Assembly (NCBI GenBank): GCA_014656015.1
Contig: BNBP01000044.1
Span: 1 to 54,806 of the forward strand
Length of the DNA stretch: 54,806 bases
Direction of reading: 5' to 3'
Origin: Streptomyces griseoaurantiacus
GTDB lineage: Bacteria; Actinomycetota; Actinomycetes; Streptomycetales; Streptomycetaceae
The notes under the pieces: model-generated
Told to the model about the DNA's origin: nothing
What the model saw: the letters and a program-made list of their open reading frames with translations, nothing else
Databases searched by the model: none
Program-made: the position numbers and the translations under genes
Shown: in pieces, positions 34,868-41,894 of the stretch
Position numbering within the stretch: the stretch's first letter is position 1
Layout: each line of letters begins with the position of its first letter

Positions 34868-34900
34868 GGGGGTACGGCACCGGGACGGCGCCGTACCCCC
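34868..34900. terminator. Terminator between the ABC relic and the arabinofuranosidase gene
   Basis: GGGGGTACGGC (34868-34878) and GCCGTACCCCC (34890-34900) form a perfect 11-bp stem with an 11-nt loop; it can serve both convergent units. Confidence 0.7.
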
Positions 34901-34919
34901 TTGCCGGTGCCGGTCGCCC

Positions 34920-36815
34920 TCAGCCCAGGGCGAACTTCTGCGCAGCGGAGCCGTCGCAGTCGTGGATCTGCAGCCGGGTCCCGTTGCCGGTGGCCCCGCC
35001 CGGCGCGTCCAGGCAGCGGCCCGACTGCGGGTTGCGCAGCGAACCGTCCGCCTGCTGCACCCACTTCTGACCGCCCACCCCGTTGCAGTCGTACAGCTCC
35101 AGCTTGGCGTCGTTCGCCGAGCTGTTCCCCACGACGTCCAGGCAGCGGCCGAGGGTGCGCAGCGAGGAGTCGGAGGCGTGGTACCAGTGCTGGTCGACGG
35201 CCCAGGTCTGGCAGTCCCAGAGCTGCACCGGGGCGCCGTTGCCGCCGGTGTCGTCGGCGGCGACGTCCACGCACTTACCGCCAGGCCCGCCCACCGGCGC
35301 GCCGGCGTTCACCGAGAACTTCTGCGCGGCGGAGCCGTTGCAGTCGTGGATCTGCAGTCGGGTCCCGTTGCCGGTGGCCCCGCCCGGCGCGTCCAGGCAG
35401 CGGCCCGACTGCGGATTGCGCAGCGAACCGTCCGCCTGCTGCACCCACTTCTGACCGCCCACCCCGTTGCAGTCGTACAGCTCCAGCTTGGCGTCGTTCG
35501 CCGAACTGTTCCCCACGACGTCCAGGCAGCGGCTGATCGTGGAGAGGGAGCCGTCGGGGTTGTGGGTCCAGTGCTGGTCCTCGGCGTAGGACTGGCAGTC
35601 CCAGAGCTGCACGGCGGCGCCGTTGACCCCGGTGTCGTCGGCCGCCACGTCGACGCACTTGCCGCCGGGCCCGGTGATGGTGCCCTGGGGGCCGTTGGGC
35701 ACGTTGGTCTGGCCGGAGTAGCCGACGGAGACGATGTTCGCCTGGACCGCGTTCTCGACGGCGTCGCTCGGGTAGCCCGCGACCATGGCGCCCTCGAAGA
35801 AGGTGCCCATGTTCCAGTTGCTGTTGTCGCCGCCGGTGCCCAGGATGATGCCGCCCTCCTGGTGCATGGGCTTGTAGCCGCCCCGGGTGGGCAGCCCGCC
35901 GTCCCACCAGGTGGTCAGCCCGCCGGACTGGGAGTTGCCGCCCTTGAGGGCGTACCGGGTCTGCCCGTTGTTCTTCAGCACGGCCGTCACATAGGTGCTG
36001 TTGTTGCCGCGGTTGGCGGTGTTGGAGCCGTTGTCGCCCTGGAACATGCCGTTCTCCAGGTCGGCCTCGACCCAGGGCCCGGATCCGGTGCAGGGTGCGA
36101 AGTAGCAGGTGGTGGCGATGGAGACCGCGTCCATGTGGCCGTTGCCGGTGTCGGCCGGGGTGCTCTCCGCGTTGCCGTAGTCGAAGCAGCAGGCGGAGCC
36201 GACGTGGGTGCCGCTGGCCACCATGTAGACGCCCTCGGGCTGCCCGTTCACGGCGACGCCGGAGGCGGCGCCCGTCGAGCGGTAGCCGACGCCGGGTGAG
36301 GTGAAGATGCCGTACACCTTGTGGCCGCCGGCGGTGACGGCGAGTTCGCTCGCGTCCGCGCCGCGGTCCGCGCCCATCCCGGCGGTGCCCGCCGGGCCGG
36401 GGTTCAGGTCGTTGTGGCGCGAGGTCTGGTCGTAGATCCGGGTGATGCGGCAACTCGTGCCGCCGCAGAAGGTGTCCTGCCGTCCGGCGTCGGCGTAGCC
36501 GCCGGGGGCCAGCAGTCCGATGTCGGTGGCGGCACCGTCCAAGACACGGGTGACCCTGTAGAGCGGGCCGTTGTAGGAGGAGAAGAGGGCGCGCACCGTG
36601 CTGTGGGCGGCGACGCAGGGGGTGCCGGCGTCACCGTAGAGGTCGCACGGCAGGGAGCCGGCGGCCTGGGCCGCACCCGGGAGGCCGACCAGGGCGCCGA
36701 GGGCGAGCCCGAGGGCGGCGAGGACCGACAGCAGGCGGGCGCGCAGGCGGGCCGGGCGGCGGGTGTTCCCCGGCGGGCCGGAGGCGACGGAGGAGCTGGG
36801 TCTGGACATAGGCAT
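34920..36815 (-). CDS. Secreted GH54 alpha-L-arabinofuranosidase B with two ricin-type lectin domains
   Basis: This 631-residue protein has a signal peptide (hydrophobic about 27-50, ending AQAAG), a GH54 AbfB catalytic domain (about 52-370) and two 128-residue ricin-type beta-trefoil units (about 375-631). The catalytic domain keeps YDQTSRHNDL and the vicinal cysteines SACCFDYGNAES, the hallmark of AbfB near its nucleophile Glu, plus GTFFEGAMVAG near the acid/base region. It would release arabinose from arabinoxylan or arabinan. The lectin domains contain QLWDCQ, GRCLDVVG and LYDCNG repeats. The ATG at 36815 is used; 36809 is two codons shorter. Confidence 0.9.
   Translation of the reverse strand: MPMSRPSSSVASGPPGNTRRPARLRARLLSVLAALGLALGALVGLPGAAQAAGSLPCDLYGDAGTPCVAAHSTVRALFSSYNGPLYRVTRVLDGAATDIGLLAPGGYADAGRQDTFCGGTSCRITRIYDQTSRHNDLNPGPAGTAGMGADRGADASELAVTAGGHKVYGIFTSPGVGYRSTGAASGVAVNGQPEGVYMVASGTHVGSACCFDYGNAESTPADTGNGHMDAVSIATTCYFAPCTGSGPWVEADLENGMFQGDNGSNTANRGNNSTYVTAVLKNNGQTRYALKGGNSQSGGLTTWWDGGLPTRGGYKPMHQEGGIILGTGGDNSNWNMGTFFEGAMVAGYPSDAVENAVQANIVSVGYSGQTNVPNGPQGTITGPGGKCVDVAADDTGVNGAAVQLWDCQSYAEDQHWTHNPDGSLSTISRCLDVVGNSSANDAKLELYDCNGVGGQKWVQQADGSLRNPQSGRCLDAPGGATGNGTRLQIHDCNGSAAQKFSVNAGAPVGGPGGKCVDVAADDTGGNGAPVQLWDCQTWAVDQHWYHASDSSLRTLGRCLDVVGNSSANDAKLELYDCNGVGGQKWVQQADGSLRNPQSGRCLDAPGGATGNGTRLQIHDCDGSAAQKFALG
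34933..35540 (-). repeat. Tandem near-identical lectin-coding repeats
   Basis: The segment from 34933 to about 35156 is repeated 384 bp (128 codons) further on at 35317 to about 35540. A block of over 100 bp is identical, and differences are scattered single bases. The encoded RCLDVVGNSSANDAKLELYD region is the same in both copies. Confidence 0.85.
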
Positions 36816-36923
36816 GACAATGCGGCTCGTTCCGCGCACGGCGCACTCCTCGACGGAAGGTGGGGGCGAAGCTTCCAACGGGCGGGCTTCCAGGCCGACT
36901 TCACGCACCTGTGGCCGTTGCGG

Positions 36924-36952
36924 AACGTACGCGCGGCGGTTGTTCTCGTCAA
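36924..36952 (-). promoter_or_regulatory. Promoter of the arabinofuranosidase gene
   Basis: On the minus strand, TTGACG (36952-36947), 17 nt and TACGTT (36929-36924) lie about 110 nt before the start codon. Just upstream is ACTT-TTGC-AAGT (36978-36989), a small inverted repeat that could be an operator. Confidence 0.55.
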
Positions 36953-37109
36953 GATTTGTTGCTTTGGCCTTGTCCAGACTTTTGCAAGTGTCTCCAAATG
37001 TTCGGCCTCGGCGGCTCGTGGGACGGGGCCCACGCCCCGGCCCGCGCGAGGAGCCGGGGCGCGGGCCGGGGATGCGGGCCGGGGACGAGGGCCGGCGACG
37101 CGGTGGGGC

Positions 37110-38009
37110 TCAGCCCCGCCGTACGGCCGCCGCCCGCCTGCGGCGCGCCAGGGTCAGGCCGAGACCCGCCCCGCAGGCGAACAACGCGGCGCCGGCCACC
37201 GCCGGCAGGGCCGCCGACGTCTGGGTGCCCCCGGCCCCGGCGTGTGCGAGACCCTGGGGCGCCGGCGCCGTCTGCGGCGTCGGCAGCGTCCCGTTCTCCT
37301 GGGCGTCGGCGACCTGGCCGGTCAGCCAGCCGATCAGCGCGGTGACGCCGGCGAGTTGGGAGGTCATGCCGGAGGCCGCGGCCTCGCGCAGTTCCGGGTG
37401 CGTGGCGCGCGCCTGCGGGGCGGGGAACTCGACGGCGGCGGAGGAGGCGAGGGACACCATCCGGCGCGCGAACTCGGTGTCGAAGCCCGCGCCCTTGTCG
37501 ACCCCGCGCAGTTCCTCCACCATCCGGGCCATGCCCTCACGGAGGGCGGCCATCGCCTCGCGGGCCTCGGCCGGCGCCTTCTCCGCGGCCTGCTCCGGCG
37601 TCAGGCCGTACCAGTCGCGCAGCCACTTCACGCCCTGCTCGGCGCGCTCTCCCTGGTCGGTGACCAGGGCCCTGGCCCGGTCCCGGACGGCGCCGTCGGT
37701 GCCTCGCTCGACCTCCAGTTTCGCCAGGTCGACGACGACCCGGTGCTGGGCGACGAGCTGGGCGAGGAACGTCGTCTCGAGTTCCTTCGCGTCCAGAGAC
37801 GCCAGGATGCGGCCGAGCTCGTAGGCCATGGGATCGGCCGGCATCACCGCGCTCTCCCCGCTGTCGCCGCCGGGCGGGGTCGGGCCGCCGTGCGGGACCG
37901 CGAGGACGGGGGCGGCGGGCACGCTCCACGCCGCCGTACCAGCCGTGAGGAGCAGGGACGCCGTGCACGCCGCCACCACCGTGACGCGCCGGACAAGGGA
38001 TATCGCCAC
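37110..38009 (-). CDS. Secreted DUF305-like helical protein with C-terminal membrane anchor
   Basis: This 299-residue protein starts with GTG and has a signal peptide (VTVVAACTASLLLTAGTAAW). Two helical repeats follow that resemble DUF305: TTFLAQLVAQHRVVVDLAKL with a DQGERAEQGVKWLRDWYG helix, and TEFARRMVSLASSAAVEF with TSQLAGVTALIGWL. The metal-binding HH pairs usual in DUF305 are reduced to a single QH in the first copy and lost in the second. A Pro/Gly linker and a terminal LPAVAGAALFACGAGLGLTL membrane helix with an Arg-rich tail anchor it. Family assignment is tentative. Confidence 0.65.
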   Translation of the reverse strand: MAISLVRRVTVVAACTASLLLTAGTAAWSVPAAPVLAVPHGGPTPPGGDSGESAVMPADPMAYELGRILASLDAKELETTFLAQLVAQHRVVVDLAKLEVERGTDGAVRDRARALVTDQGERAEQGVKWLRDWYGLTPEQAAEKAPAEAREAMAALREGMARMVEELRGVDKGAGFDTEFARRMVSLASSAAVEFPAPQARATHPELREAAASGMTSQLAGVTALIGWLTGQVADAQENGTLPTPQTAPAPQGLAHAGAGGTQTSAALPAVAGAALFACGAGLGLTLARRRRAAAVRRG

Positions 38010-38247
38010 TTCCGAGAACCTTCCGCCGGGCCGGCGCACGGAGGAGTCCCGTGCGCGAGCGGGATGGGAGACGGGCCGGTCACCCGCCCGGGGCCACGTC
38101 CCGGGCACCCGGAGAGGGCGTGCGCAGGGTAGTCGGCCCGCCACCGAACGTACGCACGCCGCACCGGCGCCGCCCGCCCACGGCACCCATTCGGGGGCGT
38201 CGGCAGAGGCGCCCCGCGGCGCGGAGCGCATTTTCTTCCCCGAGCCG

Positions 38248-38274
38248 TGTCACACCCCGCCGGGCTGTCCGGTC
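38248..38274 (+). promoter_or_regulatory. Candidate ECF41 promoter
   Basis: TGTCACA (38248-38254), 16 nt, GGTC (38271-38274). The published ECF41 motif is TGTCACA-N16-CGTC, so only one base of the -10 differs. It lies upstream of the AhpD-like gene that precedes an ECF41 sigma gene. The rest of the gap 38010-38311 shows no gene. Confidence 0.65.
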
Positions 38275-38311
38275 AGCTCTGCGTAACCCGTCACCCGATC
38301 AGGAGAACACC

Positions 38312-38785
38312 ATGGAATCGCGGCTCGACTTCTTCGCCAGCCCGCTCGGCGGCAAGGTGCTGAAGCACATCAACTCGGCCGGCCGGGCGGCCGCCGAATC
38401 GGGTCTGCCCGCCGCCACCCAGGAACTGGTGAAGATCCGCGCCAGTCAGATCAACGGCTGCGGATTCTGCACCGACATGCACACCAAGGACGCCGCTGCC
38501 GCCGGGGAGACCTCCGTACGGCTGAACCTCGTCGCCGTCTGGCGCGAGGCCACGGTCTTCACCGAGGCGGAGCGGGCCGCGCTGGAGCTGGCGGAGCAGG
38601 GCACTCGGCTGGCCGACGCCTCCGGCGGGGTCACCGAGGAGGTGTGGGCGAACGCGGCCAAGCACTACGAGGAGGAGCAGCTCGTGGCGCTCGTCTCGCT
38701 CATCGCGGTCATCAACGCCTACAACCGCATCAACGTGATCAACCAGCAGCCGGCCGGTGGCTACCGGCCCGGCCAGTTCGGCTGA
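38312..38785 (+). CDS. Carboxymuconolactone decarboxylase/AhpD-like protein (COE partner of ECF41)
   Basis: This 157-residue protein has the AhpD core with redox-active cysteines and His, INGCGFCTDMHTKDA (about 47-61), and the helix VALVSLIAVINAYNRINV. It probably acts as a small alkylhydroperoxidase-type redox enzyme. AGGAG lies 6 nt before the ATG. Genes of this family (COE) are the conserved neighbours of ECF41 sigma factors, and the sigma gene follows 60 nt downstream, so the two probably form one operon from the TGTCACA promoter. Confidence 0.92.
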   Translation: MESRLDFFASPLGGKVLKHINSAGRAAAESGLPAATQELVKIRASQINGCGFCTDMHTKDAAAAGETSVRLNLVAVWREATVFTEAERAALELAEQGTRLADASGGVTEEVWANAAKHYEEEQLVALVSLIAVINAYNRINVINQQPAGGYRPGQFG

Positions 38786-38845
38786 GCCGCCCGGGCCAGC
38801 GGGGCGGGGATACGATGGCCGCCCCCGCCGCCGGAAGGAACGAGT

Positions 38846-39742
38846 ATGCGGACCGAGGCCGAGGCCGACTCCCTGGACCTGGCGACCCGGCAGTTCCTCG
38901 CCGCGCGGCCGCAGCTCTTCGGCATCGCCTACCGCATGCTCGGCAGCCCCGCCGAGGCGGAGGACATCCTCCAGGACGCCTGGGTGCGGTGGCAGAACAC
39001 CGACCGTACGGGCGTGCGCGAACCGGCGGCGTTCCTGGCCACCGTCACCACCCGGCTGGCCATCAACAGGGCCACCTCCGCCCGGGCCCGGCGGGAGACC
39101 TACGTCGGTCCGTGGCTGCCCGAGCCGCTGGACACCCGGGCCGATCCGCAGGTGGGCGCGGAGCGCGCGGAGGCCGTGGAGCTGGCGGTCCTCTTCCTGC
39201 TGGAGAAGCTGAACCCGGTGGAGCGGGCCGCGTACGTGCTGCGGGAGGCCTTCGACTACCCGCACAGGCAGGTGGCGGAGATCCTGGAGACCAGTGAGGC
39301 CAACGCCCGCCAGCTCGTGAGCCGGGCGCGCCGCCACCTGGCCGCCGAGCGCAGGGAACAGGTGAGCCCGGCGGAGCACCGGCGGCTCCTCGAGGTGTTC
39401 CTGGCGGCGGCCCGCACGGGCGACCTGGCGGCGCTGGAGCGGGTCCTCACCGCCGACGTCGTGCACTACTCGGACGGCGGCGGCATCCGCAACGCGGCGC
39501 GCGTCCCGGTCGTCGGTCGGACGCGGGTGGCGAAGGTGCTCGTGGCCTTCGCACCGCGGTTCTGGCCCGGCGCCGAGGTGCGGTGGGTCGAGGCCAACGG
39601 CCGTCCGGCGGTGCTGGTCTCGTCCGGCGGGGAGGCGAAGGCGCTGCTGTCCGCCGACGTCTCGGCGGAGGGCATCGAGCGGCTCCTGTGGATTCTCAAC
39701 CCCGAGAAGCTGGCACCCTACGTGGCCTCGCTGGACGGCTGA
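38846..39742 (+). CDS. ECF41-group sigma factor with fused SnoaL-like regulatory domain (SigJ-like)
   Basis: This 298-residue protein has sigma region 2 (QLFGIAYRMLGSPAEAEDILQ split around 23-43), region 4 with helix-turn-helix (HRQVAEILETSEANARQLVS, about 140-159) and a C-terminal NTF2/SnoaL-like domain. All three diagnostic ECF41 motifs are present: WLPEP in the linker (about 91), DGGG in HYSDGGGIRN (about 211) and NPEKL near the end, equivalent to NPDKL. In this group the C-terminal domain, not a separate anti-sigma factor, controls activity. The usual partner gene is directly upstream. Confidence 0.93.
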   Translation: MRTEAEADSLDLATRQFLAARPQLFGIAYRMLGSPAEAEDILQDAWVRWQNTDRTGVREPAAFLATVTTRLAINRATSARARRETYVGPWLPEPLDTRADPQVGAERAEAVELAVLFLLEKLNPVERAAYVLREAFDYPHRQVAEILETSEANARQLVSRARRHLAAERREQVSPAEHRRLLEVFLAAARTGDLAALERVLTADVVHYSDGGGIRNAARVPVVGRTRVAKVLVAFAPRFWPGAEVRWVEANGRPAVLVSSGGEAKALLSADVSAEGIERLLWILNPEKLAPYVASLDG

Positions 39743-39750
39743 GGAACGGC

Positions 39751-39793
39751 CCGGGACCCCCGCTCCGCCCGTTCGGCGAGGTGGGGGTCCCGG
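39751..39793. terminator. Bidirectional terminator between sigma factor and amidase genes
   Basis: CCGGGACCCCC (39751-39761) and GGGGGTCCCGG (39783-39793) form a perfect 11-bp stem with a 21-nt loop between convergent genes. Confidence 0.65.
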
Positions 39794-39817
39794 TCCGTTC
39801 CGGCAGGGGTGCCTCGG

Positions 39818-41737
39818 TCACCGCTTCGCGGTCACGTCCCCCTCGTAGACCAGCGCGGTGCGGTGGTTGTACTGGATGGTGTACATCTTCTTGCCGCCCG
39901 TGACGACCCGGCCGCTGGAGGGGAAGTAGTCGTCGGTGGGCTCGGCCTGCGCGGTGGCCACGTAGGCCTGTCCCGGCGGCACCTGGTAGAAGCTCAACGG
40001 GGCCTGGGTGGAGGGCGAGAGGTTGTCGGGGTACTCGGCGGCGTCCGGGTAGCTCGTCCCGTACACCGCCGCCGGGGAGGTGCCCGCCGCGCCGACCAGC
40101 GTCACACCGCGGGCGGGGGTGGTGTTGCAGCCGTGCGGGTTGTGGAACCACACCTTGGCGCCGCTGAACCAGATGGCCGTCCAGTCGCCCTTCTGCCCGG
40201 CGACGACGAACTGCTGGCCGGCCTGCGCGGTGCTGCCCCAGTCGTTGACCCGGTCGGTGCCGACGCCGTCGGCGTGCAGGGCCTGGTCGCCGAAGAGGGG
40301 GGCGGTGGCGCTGGGTTCGGTGCGCAGGTACACGAAGTTGGACGGCTGGGTCCGCTCGGTGCACTCCGGGGTGTTCCCCGTGGGGTCGTCGGAGGGGCAC
40401 ACCTGCACGGTCTGCTCGTTGTGCGCGTACTCGGGCGTGATCGTCACGGCGGTGCCGACCGGGCCCACACCGTGCCTGCCGGCCGGCGGGGCCTGGACCA
40501 GGCGCATGAAGCGACCCCAGTCCCAGGACGGGCCCGGGTCCCAGTGCATGCCGGACACGAGGGCGGAGTTGGGGCCGGTCACGTTGTCGTGGCCGATGAT
40601 GTGCTGCCGGTCCAGGGGGATGTCGAAGCGGTCGGCCAGGTACCTGACGAGCGCGGCGCTGGTCTCGTACTCGGTCTGGGTGTACCAGGTGCCCCCGGCG
40701 GCGGCGTAGCCCTCGTGCTCGATGCCGAGCGAGTGCATGTTGACCGAGTAGTTGCCCGCGTGGAAGGACAGGTCCTTGGTGGGCACCATCTGGGTCACGG
40801 CACCGTCCGAGGAGCGGATGACGTAGTGCGCCGAACCGCCGCCCGGCTGCTGGAAGGTGGTGATGGCCGACTCGTAGGAGGACTCGGTGTCGTGGATGAC
40901 GATCGAGTCGATCCGGATGCCGTTGGCGGGCCGGTTCGAGACCTGGCCGTTGGCCGAGGCGGCCGGGAGGAAGGCGCAGTCGAGCTCCGGCGGGCACTCG
41001 GTGTCACCGGCGGTCGTCCTCTTCAGGTCCAGCGCGGCCAGTTGGCCGGTGGCGGGCCGGACGTCCGGCGCGGCGGACAGGCGTACGCGCTCTCCGTCCG
41101 CGGTCTTCTCCTCGGCGCCCGCCTTGATCGTGGCGAACACCCGGTCGGCGAAGGCGCGGGCGGCGCGCTCGTCCCCGGAGCCGCTGTAACGCGCCACGGC
41201 GGCGTACCACTTGCCCGGGTCGGAGGGGGTGCCGCCGACGGTGTCCTTCGCGTAGGAGGCGAGCAGCGCGGCACCGCCCCGGATGTTGGCCTCCTGCTCC
41301 TCGCGCAGCGCCTTCGCGGCCAGGCCGGTCAGCCCGGCCGCCGCGTCCAGGGTGTGCAGGGCGGGGTCGGCGGCCAGCTTCTTGACGTCGGCGCGGCCGG
41401 CCGCGCCCGCGTCGCCCTCGGCCATCATCTTGGGCGTCACGTCCGTCAGGTGCATGAGGCCGTAGCCGCCGCTGGTGCTGTGCTCGCCTCGCGGGGCCTC
41501 CCACGCGGACTCGTGGTGGGCGACGGCGAGGAGGACCGGCAGGGGGACGCGGTACTCGGCGGCGGCGCGGGCGAAGGCGCTCTGGCGGGCCGAGTCCGCG
41601 CTCCGCGCCGGCGCGTTCGCCGCGGACTCCGAGGAGGACGCGAGGGCGGTGGGCGGGACGGTGGCGAGTCCCGCCGCGGCCAGCAGACCGGCCGTGACGG
41701 TCAGGGGCAGCCGCCAACGCGGCTTGCGTTCATGCAC
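39818..41737 (-). CDS. Secreted N-acetylmuramoyl-L-alanine amidase with lysozyme-like N-terminal domain
   Basis: This 639-residue wall hydrolase has a signal peptide (RLPLTVTAGLLAAAGLATV), a transglycosylase-like helical domain (VPLPVLLAVAHHESAWEAP with SGGYGLMHLTD, about 55-250), an Amidase_2/PGRP zinc domain (IVIHDTESSYESAITTF; SLGIEHEGYA; RQHIIGHDNV, about 305-450) and a C-terminal region with SH3-like repeats. Zinc ligands are the His in IVIHDT and a later His in the amidase domain. It would cut the bond between N-acetylmuramate and the stem peptide. I chose GTG at 41737 because AGG lies 9 nt upstream and a normal signal peptide follows; GTG at 41776 is the alternative. Confidence 0.88.
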   Translation of the reverse strand: MHERKPRWRLPLTVTAGLLAAAGLATVPPTALASSSESAANAPARSADSARQSAFARAAAEYRVPLPVLLAVAHHESAWEAPRGEHSTSGGYGLMHLTDVTPKMMAEGDAGAAGRADVKKLAADPALHTLDAAAGLTGLAAKALREEQEANIRGGAALLASYAKDTVGGTPSDPGKWYAAVARYSGSGDERAARAFADRVFATIKAGAEEKTADGERVRLSAAPDVRPATGQLAALDLKRTTAGDTECPPELDCAFLPAASANGQVSNRPANGIRIDSIVIHDTESSYESAITTFQQPGGGSAHYVIRSSDGAVTQMVPTKDLSFHAGNYSVNMHSLGIEHEGYAAAGGTWYTQTEYETSAALVRYLADRFDIPLDRQHIIGHDNVTGPNSALVSGMHWDPGPSWDWGRFMRLVQAPPAGRHGVGPVGTAVTITPEYAHNEQTVQVCPSDDPTGNTPECTERTQPSNFVYLRTEPSATAPLFGDQALHADGVGTDRVNDWGSTAQAGQQFVVAGQKGDWTAIWFSGAKVWFHNPHGCNTTPARGVTLVGAAGTSPAAVYGTSYPDAAEYPDNLSPSTQAPLSFYQVPPGQAYVATAQAEPTDDYFPSSGRVVTGGKKMYTIQYNHRTALVYEGDVTAKR

Positions 41738-41894
41738 TTTGCGGTACCTGGCTTCCGTGCGCTCGTGGGGGTTCACGCGCCACCGCCGCACCGCCTGCCG
41801 ATGAACACGCGTGCGGCGCAGGGCTGTTGACGCGCCTGGGACTGTACACGCCCGGCCCCCGCCCCTGCCGCCCCACGCGGCGCACGGGGTGCGC

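Noticed and set aside
41738..41894. ydaO/c-di-AMP riboswitch before the amidase gene
   Set aside because: The gap is only about 150 nt and I could not find the conserved core that such riboswitches show upstream of actinobacterial wall hydrolases.
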